Assembly (NCBI GenBank): GCA_002423395.1
Contig: DIVZ01000005.1
Coordinates: 124,001-188,000 of the forward strand
Direction of reading: 5' to 3'
Origin: Eubacteriaceae bacterium UBA6119
Lineage (GTDB): Bacteria; Bacillota; Clostridia; Eubacteriales; UBA1433
DNA length: 64,000 bases
Shown here one piece after another: positions 1-9,143 of the stretch (positions within the stretch are counted from its first letter, which is position 1; each line of letters begins with the position of its first letter). Below the pieces are notes generated by a model that was not told where the DNA came from, searched no databases, and was given only the letters and a program-made list of their open reading frames with translations. Made by a program: the position numbers and the translations under genes.

Positions 1-14
1 CATTTTGTCAAAGG

Positions 15-43
15 TTGTAATTATTCAATATTTAGTGTAAAAT
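15..43 (+). promoter_or_regulatory. Putative sigma-A promoter of the first gene
   Basis: A TTGTAA box and a TAAAAT box are separated by 17 bases, about 35 bases before the ATG at 77. AT-rich sequence makes chance matches common, so this is only a candidate. A ribosome binding site (AGAGGA) lies at 64-69. Confidence 0.35.
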
Positions 44-76
44 ATACTTGCAATTATATATATAGAGGATAATCCA

Positions 77-934
77 ATGATTAAAACTAATAAAGACAGA
101 CTTGTAATTCAGTCTGTAAGCGGAGAAATAGCGCATCCGCCGAGAGCGGGAGCATATAGAGTAAGCAGCGACGGCGAAGCTCTTGTGCTTCCGGGCGTAG
201 GCGGAATAGTATATAATGTTAAGATCGGCGACAGCGCATTCGGCTGGGTAGGGGATCATATAGAACCCGGAGTCAGCATTAAAAATTCGGACACAAAATT
301 CAATGAAGCCTTAAATACAATATCATGCATAGGCAACGAGGCAAAAGTAGTTTCGGGAGAAGCTAAAGGCGCTTTGGGTTATGTATCAGGCACGCACGGA
401 GGCATAGAACACGTTCTCGTACAATTTGAAAATGAGGACTTGGAAAAAATGGCTGTAGGAGACGCTATTCAAATTAAAGCGTGCGGTCAGGGTCTTGAAT
501 TTTCTGATTTAAAAGAGATTAAATGCCTAAACTTATCGCCCCGACTATTAGAAAAATGGGATATTGCATTGAATGACGGAATATTAAATGTTCCGGTAGT
601 CAGCTCTATTCCGGCCTACTTGATGGGTTCGGGCATAGGGTCAGGCTCAATGCACAGAGGTGATTATGACATAATGACTTCTGATACAGATGCCGTAGCC
701 GAATTTGGAATAGGCAGTTTAAGGCTCGGAGACATAGTTATGATTTCTGACCATGACACGCGTTACGGAGTAGCTTACAGAAAAGGCTACATAAGCGTAG
801 GTGTTATTGTACATACAGACTGCATTCAGTCGGGACACGGACCCGGCGTTTGTATGCTGCTTACGGGCAGTAAGGAAATTATAAATCCAATTTATGATAA
901 AAATGCAAATATAGGGATTATTTTAAATAAATAA
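77..934 (+). CDS. DUF4438-like protein of unknown function
   Basis: This 285-residue protein has no signal peptide or membrane segment and looks cytoplasmic. The first half is rich in Gly-Val-Gly and contains a glycine-rich stretch followed by a conserved-looking Gly-Trp-Val-Gly-Asp-His segment. The last third has His/Asp-rich motifs (SDHDTRYG; HTDCIQSGHGPG) that could bind a metal or substrate. The overall pattern matches what I recall of DUF4438, a family of uncharacterised proteins in anaerobes and thermophiles; this is from memory, not a search. The ATG at 77 follows AGAGGA at a normal distance. The next gene starts 16 bases downstream on the same strand, so they may be co-transcribed, though no functional link to the wall genes that follow is evident. 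Confidence 0.7.
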   Translation: MIKTNKDRLVIQSVSGEIAHPPRAGAYRVSSDGEALVLPGVGGIVYNVKIGDSAFGWVGDHIEPGVSIKNSDTKFNEALNTISCIGNEAKVVSGEAKGALGYVSGTHGGIEHVLVQFENEDLEKMAVGDAIQIKACGQGLEFSDLKEIKCLNLSPRLLEKWDIALNDGILNVPVVSSIPAYLMGSGIGSGSMHRGDYDIMTSDTDAVAEFGIGSLRLGDIVMISDHDTRYGVAYRKGYISVGVIVHTDCIQSGHGPGVCMLLTGSKEIINPIYDKNANIGIILNK

Positions 935-949
935 GTCAGGAATACGGAT

Positions 950-1765
950 ATGAGAAAAGTAATACTATATATTTTTATTATGCTGATATTGCTGTGGTCC
1001 GGAGCGTCATTTTTGTCTCAGGATTTAACACGCTATTCAGCATATGTAAATATGAGCAGCAAAAATATGATAGCAATCATGAAAAACGATTACCAAACGC
1101 TGATGGGATTTAATAATACAAATAACAACAGCGCTGCAAATAATGAGCTTATTTATAAGCTCAATGATAACAATGAAGAGATATTAACTTTAAAATATAA
1201 GCTCTACTATTTAAATTATTTTCAAACGCAGCCGAGCGCCGATGTTTTAGATAACGCAATGAGCGAAGCAATAAAAAAATATCAGTTAAATAAAGGGTTA
1301 GGTACATCGGGAATAATTGACAGGGCAACATATGACGCGCTTTTAGGAGAGCAGATTACTTACGCTGAGGGCAAAACGGGAGACGATATAAAGCAGTATC
1401 AGCTTATATTGTTTTATACGGGTTATCTAAATGTTTATCCGTCGGGCTATTACGGAAGTGTCACGACAGAAGCTGTTATTAAATATCAAAAAGATAAAAG
1501 TATAAATCAGAGCGGTAAGCTGGACGTTCAAACGCAAGCATTATTGAAAAACGAAACATACTCCTTCAATAAAGGACAAAAAAGTGTTGTGATATTGGAA
1601 ATGCAGAAAATTCTCATTGCAAAAGGATATCTTAGCGGCACAGTGGACGGAACGTTTGATGATAATACGCAATTAGCGGTTCAAAAATTCCAGAAAGATA
1701 ACAGCTTGCAAGTATCGGGCATTATGGATAAGGACACTATTAATAAATTAAACTCATTTAAGTAA
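950..1765 (+). CDS. Membrane-anchored protein with three peptidoglycan-binding modules
   Basis: A hydrophobic N-terminal segment at about residues 5-24, without an obvious cleavage motif, probably anchors this 271-residue protein outside the membrane. After a spacer rich in Asn come three repeats of the PG_binding_1 type at about residues 68-130, 140-198 and 205-270. Each shows the typical helix pattern with a tyrosine- or phenylalanine-containing AVxKxQ-like motif and a Gly-x-[IL]-Asp turn ending in TxxxL. No catalytic domain is present, so its role is probably binding wall glycan. It lies 13 bases upstream of ftsE, which suggests it belongs to the same operon and may help place the FtsEX-controlled hydrolase on the wall. 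That link is inference from position. Confidence 0.8.
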   Translation: MRKVILYIFIMLILLWSGASFLSQDLTRYSAYVNMSSKNMIAIMKNDYQTLMGFNNTNNNSAANNELIYKLNDNNEEILTLKYKLYYLNYFQTQPSADVLDNAMSEAIKKYQLNKGLGTSGIIDRATYDALLGEQITYAEGKTGDDIKQYQLILFYTGYLNVYPSGYYGSVTTEAVIKYQKDKSINQSGKLDVQTQALLKNETYSFNKGQKSVVILEMQKILIAKGYLSGTVDGTFDDNTQLAVQKFQKDNSLQVSGIMDKDTINKLNSFK

Positions 1766-1778
1766 AGCGGAGAAAAAA

Positions 1779-2459
1779 ATGATAAAGTTTGACAACATAT
1801 CAAAAGTATATGACGGCAACGAGCAGTATGCCCTTAAAGATGTTAATATTCATATTAAAAAGGGAGAATTTGTTTTTCTTGTGGGCCCCAGCGGAGCCGG
1901 TAAAAGCACTTTTTTAAGGTTGATATTAAAAGATTTTAATCCTACATACGGTAAATTGTACTTAAATGAAGTGGATGTAAATAAATTAAAAAATAATGAA
2001 GTTCAGCATCTCAGAAGAAGGATGGGTGTAGTTTTTCAGGAATTTAAGCTCTTGGAAGGCAAAACAGTTTTTGAAAATGTAGCATTTGCAATGGAAGTCT
2101 TAAAACGTGACAGCCGCACAATTAAAAAAAGAGTTTCATACGTGCTTGAAATTGTAGGGCTTAACGGAATGGAAGAAAGATACCCGCAAACAATGTCTGG
2201 CGGAGAGAGACAAAGAGTAGCTATAGCGCGAGCCATTATAAACGGCCCCGAGATTCTTATATGCGATGAACCTACAGGAAATTTGGATCCGCGAACTTCA
2301 TTCGGAATTATGAAATTGCTTGAGAATATAAATACTCTGGGAACGACTATTATAATGGCAACTCACGATAAGCAGGTTGTGGACTCTTTTAATAAAAGAG
2401 TATTAATACTGCAAGACGGAGTAATAAGAGGCGACAGACAGGGAGGATATTTCTATTGA
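1779..2459 (+). CDS. ftsE: Cell division ABC ATPase FtsE
   Basis: FtsE is the ATPase of the FtsEX complex, which couples division to activation of an extracellular wall hydrolase. The 226-residue protein shows a Walker A motif GPSGAGKST near residue 37, the Q-loop around VVFQEF, the ABC signature SGGERQRVAIARA and Walker B ILICDEPTGNLD followed by the switch ATHD. Length and motif spacing are normal for FtsE. A GGAG site lies upstream of the ATG. Its stop overlaps the TTG start of ftsX, so the two are probably translationally coupled. The following M23 protein is the expected hydrolase partner. Confidence 0.95.
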   Translation: MIKFDNISKVYDGNEQYALKDVNIHIKKGEFVFLVGPSGAGKSTFLRLILKDFNPTYGKLYLNEVDVNKLKNNEVQHLRRRMGVVFQEFKLLEGKTVFENVAFAMEVLKRDSRTIKKRVSYVLEIVGLNGMEERYPQTMSGGERQRVAIARAIINGPEILICDEPTGNLDPRTSFGIMKLLENINTLGTTIIMATHDKQVVDSFNKRVLILQDGVIRGDRQGGYFY

Positions 2460-3361
2460 GAATGTTTTTAAATTTTGTAAGAGACGCTTATAATAACATA
2501 AAAAGAAATGTTCTTATGAGTACTGCATCAATAGCATCTGTTGTTGCGGCGCTAATTATTATGGGTATTGTTTTGGTAATTGCAATTAACGTTTCATACA
2601 TAGTTCAAGAAGTTGAAAGCAATTTGCAAATGAAAGTATATTTAAATGACGATATAACCGATCACAGAGTAAGCGAAATAGGCACATATATACAAAACAA
2701 CAGTCATATTACTGAAATGAAATATGTATCAAAAGAAGAAGCTCTGAAAGAATTTGCTTCGTGGTTTGACAGCAGCGAAGAGACTCTTTTAAAAGGTTAT
2801 ACACAAACCGGCAATCCTCTGCCCCGATCTTACGTGATAAAAGTTGATAATGCCGATAATCTTTCGGCGGTATACAGCACAATTATGGAATATGACGGAG
2901 TTGCGGATGTAGTTTACGGGAAAGAGTATGTTTCGGTTCTTTTGAAATTCAATAACCTTATAAACACAATAAGTCTTATTGTAGTTGCGATACTAAGCGC
3001 AGTTAGCTTGTTTACTATATACAATACTATTAAACTGACCGTATATGCAAGACGTAATGACGTGGAAATAATGAGATACGTCGGCGCGAGCAATTCTTAT
3101 ATTAAAATACCGTTTATTATTGAAGGCAGCGTTTTGGGTATTATTGGCGCCGTAGCGGCGGTACTGTTGCTTCGCGGCGGATATACAATGATGATAGGGC
3201 TTATGCAGTTAAACTCGGTACTGCCGTTAAGCACTTCGCTTGCTCCGTTTAGCGCGGTAATGTATCAGATTACAACATACTTTTTACTTTACGGACTTAT
3301 AATCGGAGCGGCGGGAAGCTATTTTTCGGTAAGTAAATTTTTAAAAGGTAATGTGAAATGA
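2456..3361 (+). CDS. ftsX: Cell division permease-like protein FtsX
   Basis: FtsX is the membrane subunit that relays the ATP cycle of FtsE to an extracellular hydrolase. The 301-residue protein has one N-terminal membrane segment (about residues 22-45), an extracellular loop of roughly 120 residues, and three C-terminal segments (about 170-192, 218-240, 268-290). The conserved GASNSYIKIPFIIEG region, typical of FtsX, is present. I chose the TTG at 2456 because GGGAGG at 2441-2446 is nine bases away. The ATG at 2462 is the alternative and changes only two residues. The gene overlaps ftsE by four bases, and its own stop overlaps the ATG of the next gene (ATGA). Confidence 0.94.
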   Translation: MRMFLNFVRDAYNNIKRNVLMSTASIASVVAALIIMGIVLVIAINVSYIVQEVESNLQMKVYLNDDITDHRVSEIGTYIQNNSHITEMKYVSKEEALKEFASWFDSSEETLLKGYTQTGNPLPRSYVIKVDNADNLSAVYSTIMEYDGVADVVYGKEYVSVLLKFNNLINTISLIVVAILSAVSLFTIYNTIKLTVYARRNDVEIMRYVGASNSYIKIPFIIEGSVLGIIGAVAAVLLLRGGYTMMIGLMQLNSVLPLSTSLAPFSAVMYQITTYFLLYGLIIGAAGSYFSVSKFLKGNVK

Positions 3362-4494
3362 TGAAAATTAAGTCAAAAGCAGTATGTGTATTATTAATTG
3401 CGCTGTTTCTGCTGTCTTCAACTGTAAGCGTTCATGCGGAAACTAATCAGGAAAAATTAAAAAGAATACAAGATGAAATTGCAGCTACAAAAAGCAGAAT
3501 TACACAAATAAAAAACAATATAAATGCTCTTGTTGCGGAAATAAACAAGATTGACGGTAATATCCAAGAGCTTGAAGATGAGATAAATAGTTTAAACAGC
3601 CAAATAGATATTACACAGCAAAGCCTTAATCAAACTCAGCAAGAGCTTGATATTGCTGAAAAAGAGCGTGAAGAACATAAAAAAGTTGCGGATGAACGAA
3701 TAAAATTGATGTATATGTACGGCAGTATGGATTATATTCAAATTTTGTTTTCGTCGCAAAGCATTACAGATCTTATAAGCAGAATAGATGCGATAAAAAC
3801 GCTCACTAATTATGACAAAGGCATTCTTGATGAACTTTTAAGAATTGAAAATGAGATTGCCGAGAAAAAGCAAAAAATAGAAAATGAGAAAATTGCGCTC
3901 GAGAGTTTAAAGAAAGAATCTCAGAATACAATTGCAACGCAGGTTGATGCAAAAAGTGAAAAGCAGAATCTGATGACTGCAATGTATAATGACAAATCAG
4001 GTCTGGAAGCAGAATTACGGGCAGAAGAGGCGGAGTCTGCGGCTATACAAAAATTAATTTTGGCTGAAATGGATCCAAATAGGAATTTTCAAAATAAAAA
4101 AGGTTACTATTTATGGCCTACCCCGGGATATAAGCATATAACAAGTTCTTTCGGCTACAGAACTCATCCTGTTTATGGATACAGAATATTCCATGCAGGA
4201 GTTGATATTGGAGCCTCAAACAAGTCAAAAATCATATCTCCGGGCAATGGAATAGTAATACTTGCAAAATATTATGGAGGGTACGGCAACGCAGTAATTA
4301 TCGACATGGGCGGCGGAGTAACAATGCTGTTTGGGCATTGCAGTTCGTTAAATGTAAAAAAAGGCGATTATGTTGTCGCGGGTCAAATAATAGCGCGTGT
4401 AGGCTCAACCGGTGTATCAACCGGACCGCATTTGCATTTTGAGGTAAGACAAAACGGCACAGCCGTTAACCCAATGCCTTGGGTAATATATTAA
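3358..4494 (+). CDS. EnvC/PcsB-like M23 murein hydrolase, FtsEX partner
   Basis: A signal peptide (about residues 1-27, ending HAEA-like) is followed by a long coiled coil (about 30-235) and a C-terminal LytM/M23 domain (about 255-375). Zinc ligands are visible as H279-x3-D283 and the H358-L-H360 pair, with H327 as the likely catalytic histidine, so the enzyme appears active rather than a degenerate activator. Coiled coil plus M23 is the architecture of EnvC in Gram-negatives. In Firmicutes, FtsEX controls PcsB (coiled coil plus CHAP) or M23 proteins such as CwlO-like hydrolases. The ATGA overlap with ftsX strongly supports direct partnership. A strong terminator follows. Confidence 0.9.
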   Translation: MMKIKSKAVCVLLIALFLLSSTVSVHAETNQEKLKRIQDEIAATKSRITQIKNNINALVAEINKIDGNIQELEDEINSLNSQIDITQQSLNQTQQELDIAEKEREEHKKVADERIKLMYMYGSMDYIQILFSSQSITDLISRIDAIKTLTNYDKGILDELLRIENEIAEKKQKIENEKIALESLKKESQNTIATQVDAKSEKQNLMTAMYNDKSGLEAELRAEEAESAAIQKLILAEMDPNRNFQNKKGYYLWPTPGYKHITSSFGYRTHPVYGYRIFHAGVDIGASNKSKIISPGNGIVILAKYYGGYGNAVIIDMGGGVTMLFGHCSSLNVKKGDYVVAGQIIARVGSTGVSTGPHLHFEVRQNGTAVNPMPWVIY

Positions 4495-4536
4495 AAAACC
4501 AAAGGTCTGTAAAAATACAGACCTTTGGTTTTTTTT
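4493..4536 (+). terminator. Intrinsic terminator after the ftsEX operon
   Basis: A near-perfect hairpin with arms around CCAAAGGTCTGTA and its complement is followed by eight T residues. Poly-A on the left arm means it could also stop transcription of the convergent gene ending at 4548. Confidence 0.92.
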
Positions 4537-4547
4537 AATATAAATAA

Positions 4548-5348
4548 TTATTGTTCCAATACAGCAGGATTTTTAAGTATATTTTCAACTGTCTTAAATG
4601 CTCTTGAGAGAGAGTATCCATCGCATATTCGTTCGTCAATTGTGTAACCTACTGATATTGTTTTGCCGTGTGATTTTGAATTTGCTTTGCCAATGCCGGC
4701 AAAAATGCTGCATGTACCGAAATTATACAGATGATGATATACTCTGTCAAGCTTGATTGACTTAAGGTATGTTATATACATGCTGGAGTGAAACGGGCTT
4801 GCTGAAATTATACTTTTAGGCAGAAAATTATGATTATCCGCGTATTTGCATAAACCTACCGCAGCTCTTATTAAAAAATTCGGAAGTTTATTAAATATTT
4901 TTGCAAGAGCGTCTGTTTCGTTGTCGGCCGCATTTTTAATACTGTTTTCAATTTCCGCCTTTACTTTTTCATTAACCTTAAATATATTTTCGCTGCCGTC
5001 AAAACTCATTTTAACAGCCATTTCATCGCTTTCAAAATCAAGACGTTTTTTAATCATAAAAACTATGTCTATATTATTTCTTGAATAGATTCTTCTGCTT
5101 GCGATAAATCTGTTTAAATACGGATGTTCTCTTATTGTACGTACATAGCAGGCGATAAACAAAGACAGAAATGATAAATCAATGTTATCCTGTCTTTTGG
5201 ATTTGATATATTCTGAAAGGGGAGCTACATCAAATTCATGCTGATAAAAAACCTGAGATTCGCATCTTGTGGGCATTACATGAGGTATAATGCGAAAAAA
5301 CGGGTCAGGCAGAGTAATGTATTTACCGTCGCTTCTTTTACTAAACAT
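4548..5348 (-). CDS. Stand-alone 2-oxoacid dehydrogenase E2-like acyltransferase domain protein lacking the catalytic His
   Basis: This 266-residue protein matches the catalytic domain fold of dihydrolipoamide acyltransferases and chloramphenicol acetyltransferase. There is no lipoyl domain, no peripheral-subunit-binding domain and no neighbouring E1 or E3 gene. The C-terminal motif, normally DHRxxDG with His as base, reads D-E-R-I-C-D-G at residues 238-244. The Asp and Gly are kept but the His is Glu239. Enzymatic transfer by the usual mechanism is therefore doubtful. Similar orphan E2-like proteins occur in Clostridia, and their function is unknown to me. The start is supported by AAAGGA seven bases before the ATG. 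It is convergent with the ftsEX operon. Confidence 0.8.
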   Translation of the reverse strand: MFSKRSDGKYITLPDPFFRIIPHVMPTRCESQVFYQHEFDVAPLSEYIKSKRQDNIDLSFLSLFIACYVRTIREHPYLNRFIASRRIYSRNNIDIVFMIKKRLDFESDEMAVKMSFDGSENIFKVNEKVKAEIENSIKNAADNETDALAKIFNKLPNFLIRAAVGLCKYADNHNFLPKSIISASPFHSSMYITYLKSIKLDRVYHHLYNFGTCSIFAGIGKANSKSHGKTISVGYTIDERICDGYSLSRAFKTVENILKNPAVLEQ

Positions 5349-5528
5349 TATGTAATCCTTTCAATAAAAAAATTTATTTTAATTTAATAAATTTGATATA
5401 TTATAAGATTTATAATAAAAAATGTAAAGCAGATTGTTAGTTTTATAAGGTTATTATATGCACAAGCTTTTACAAAATGATTTTTTATGTTAATATTACA
5501 TCATATTTACAATTAGTAAGGAGACTTT

Positions 5529-7781
5529 ATGATAAGACTATATAACGAAGGCGTTTTTTTAGATCACAATAAAATTATATCGCAAGATGATATTAATTAT
5601 AATGAATATAATAAGGATGAATTAAAAAAGAATACTATTTCTTATAAAATATTAAAAAAACATAATAAAAGCGATAATATGCGTAAGTTAAATATTGTAT
5701 TCGATGCGCTGGCGTCCCATGATATTACTTATGTCGGGATTATTCAAACTGCAAAAGCAAGCGGACTTGAAAAATTTGAAATACCATATGTGCTTACAAA
5801 CTGTCATAACAGCCTTTGCGCCGTAGGAGGAACCATTAATGAGGATGACCATGTTTTTGGTCTTAGCGCAGCAAAAAAATACGGCGGCATTTATGTTCCT
5901 GCGCATCAGGCAGTAATTCATCAGTATATGAGAGAAGTTTACGCCGGATGCGGCAAAATGATACTCGGTTCAGACAGCCATACCAGATATGGCGCGCTTG
6001 GTACAATGGCAATAGGGGAAGGCGGTCCGGAACTCGTAAAACAGCTTTTAAAAAGAACATATGATATTGATTATCCCGAAGTTGTTTGCGTTTATTTAAC
6101 AGGAAAACCGCCGTACGGCACAGGTCCTCAGGATGTGGCTCTTGAAATTATAAAAGCTACATTTGCAAACGGTTATGTTAAAAATAAAATTATGGAATTT
6201 ACAGGGGACGGAGTGGATAGTCTTAGCATTGAATACAGAATGGGAATAGATGTTATGACGACTGAGACTACTTGTCTAAGCTCCGTTTGGAAAACTGATG
6301 ACAAAGTCAAACAGTATTTGAATATTCATGCCAGAGAAAATGAATATGAAGAACTAATCCCTAATAATACAGCTTACTACGACGGGTGCGTATACATTGA
6401 CTTGTCAAAAATTAAACCAAATATTGCACTGCCGTTTCATCCGTCAAATGTTTACAGCATAAAAGAATTTAAGGAAAATGCGCAGGATATTATTCAAATT
6501 ATTGATAAAAAAGGCAAAGAACAGCTTGGCGATATAGATTTTACTCTAAAAGATAAGCTTACTCCAAACGGTTTTTTATGTTCACAAGCGGTAATTGCAG
6601 GATGCGCCGGAGGAATGTTTGAAAACATAACATATGCGGCAGATATTTTAAAAGGAAAAGACATAGGCAGCGATGCATTTTCTTTAAGCGTATATCCTTC
6701 AAGCCAGCCGATAATGTTTGAATTAACTAAAAACAACACAATGAATACTCTTATGCTTGCCGGTGCGACAATTAGAAGCGCGTTTTGCGGACCGTGCTTC
6801 GGTGCGGGAGATGTTCCGAGCAATAAAGGACTGTCAATAAGACATACTACCAGAAATTTCCCGAACAGGGAAGGCAGCAGGCCTGCAGATAACCAATATG
6901 CGTCTGTCGCTTTAATGGATGCAAGAAGTATTGCAGCTACAGCCGCAAACAAGGGGATTTTAACGGCTGCGGACGAAATTGACGTAAAATACAGCGAAAC
7001 AAAATATTTCTATAATGGTGAAATTTATAAAAATAGAGTTTATAATGGTTGGAGAAAAGAAAATAATAATGAAAGCCTTATTTACGGTCCGAATATTGCC
7101 GATTGGCCGGACATGCCGGCTTTGGGTGATGATATACTTATAAAAATTGTTACAGTAATTAAAGACCCTGTTACCACCACGGATGAGTTAATACCGTCCG
7201 GCGAGACTTCTTCATATCGCTCTAATCCATTTAAACTTGCTGAATTTACATTATCACGTAAAGATAAAGATTATGTTAAGAATGCAAAAAACGTAAAACA
7301 AATTAATCAGGACAGAATAAAAGGCGTAATTGACGGAGAAATTTTAAAAATGTCAAATATGTTTAAAAAAGAATTTAATTATACTACCAGAGATTTGGAA
7401 AACATTCAAATATCAAGCGCAATATATGCAATAAAACCGGGAGACGGCTCTGCGCGTGAACAAGCGGCTTCATGTCAGAGAGTTTTGGGAGCAGGGGCGA
7501 ATATAGCACAATCTTATGCTACTAAACGTTACCGCTCAAACCTTATAAACTGGGGAATGATACCTTTTATTTATAACGGAAATTATGAATTGCAAAAAAA
7601 TGATTGGATTTTTGTAAAAGGAATAAGGCAAGCTATTAAAGCCGGGCAAAACCAAATTGATGCATTTATTATAAATGATGATAGTATTAATAAAATTGTT
7701 TTTAATTTAGATTCTTTTACCGATACGGAAAGAGAAATAATGCTTTGCGGCAGCTTGATAAACTATTATAAGAATAATTAA
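5529..7781 (+). CDS. Aconitase-family hydratase, YbhJ-like
   Basis: The 750-residue protein belongs to the aconitase superfamily and is closest in length and layout to E. coli YbhJ, a putative hydratase without an assigned substrate. Three cysteines in the right places to hold a 4Fe-4S cluster are visible: C359 in a GCAGG context and C420/C423 in FCGPCFG. Early motifs SDSHTRYGALG and GTGPQDVAL match aconitase active-site segments, and the C-terminal swivel domain begins around residue 560 (GETSSYRSNP). No other TCA-cycle or leucine-pathway gene is nearby, so true aconitase or isopropylmalate isomerase activity is not implied. The ATG at 5529 has AAGGAG upstream. Confidence 0.85.
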   Translation: MIRLYNEGVFLDHNKIISQDDINYNEYNKDELKKNTISYKILKKHNKSDNMRKLNIVFDALASHDITYVGIIQTAKASGLEKFEIPYVLTNCHNSLCAVGGTINEDDHVFGLSAAKKYGGIYVPAHQAVIHQYMREVYAGCGKMILGSDSHTRYGALGTMAIGEGGPELVKQLLKRTYDIDYPEVVCVYLTGKPPYGTGPQDVALEIIKATFANGYVKNKIMEFTGDGVDSLSIEYRMGIDVMTTETTCLSSVWKTDDKVKQYLNIHARENEYEELIPNNTAYYDGCVYIDLSKIKPNIALPFHPSNVYSIKEFKENAQDIIQIIDKKGKEQLGDIDFTLKDKLTPNGFLCSQAVIAGCAGGMFENITYAADILKGKDIGSDAFSLSVYPSSQPIMFELTKNNTMNTLMLAGATIRSAFCGPCFGAGDVPSNKGLSIRHTTRNFPNREGSRPADNQYASVALMDARSIAATAANKGILTAADEIDVKYSETKYFYNGEIYKNRVYNGWRKENNNESLIYGPNIADWPDMPALGDDILIKIVTVIKDPVTTTDELIPSGETSSYRSNPFKLAEFTLSRKDKDYVKNAKNVKQINQDRIKGVIDGEILKMSNMFKKEFNYTTRDLENIQISSAIYAIKPGDGSAREQAASCQRVLGAGANIAQSYATKRYRSNLINWGMIPFIYNGNYELQKNDWIFVKGIRQAIKAGQNQIDAFIINDDSINKIVFNLDSFTDTEREIMLCGSLINYYKNN

Positions 7782-7790
7782 AATAACTGT

Positions 7791-7819
7791 TTGAATTTTT
7801 AAAATATATGTTATAATAT
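7791..7819 (+). promoter_or_regulatory. Putative promoter of the LCP gene
   Basis: TTGAAT and TAATAT are spaced by 17 bases, with an overlapping TATAAT at 7812, in the 70-base gap between the hydratase and the LCP gene. Confidence 0.4.
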
Positions 7820-7851
7820 TTTTTGTCGATTTTTTATAGGAAGAAAATAAT

Positions 7852-9078
<1,227 letters not shown>

Positions 9079-9095
9079 TATAAATAAATATATAG

Positions 9096-9122
9096 AAGCA
9101 GCCTTGTAAGGCTGCTTTTTTA
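9096..9122 (+). terminator. Intrinsic terminator after the LCP gene
   Basis: Arms AAGCAGCC and GGCTGCTT enclose a six-base loop and are followed by T residues. It lies between convergent genes. Confidence 0.88.
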
Positions 9123-9143
9123 GTGCTATTTTTTTATATCGCA

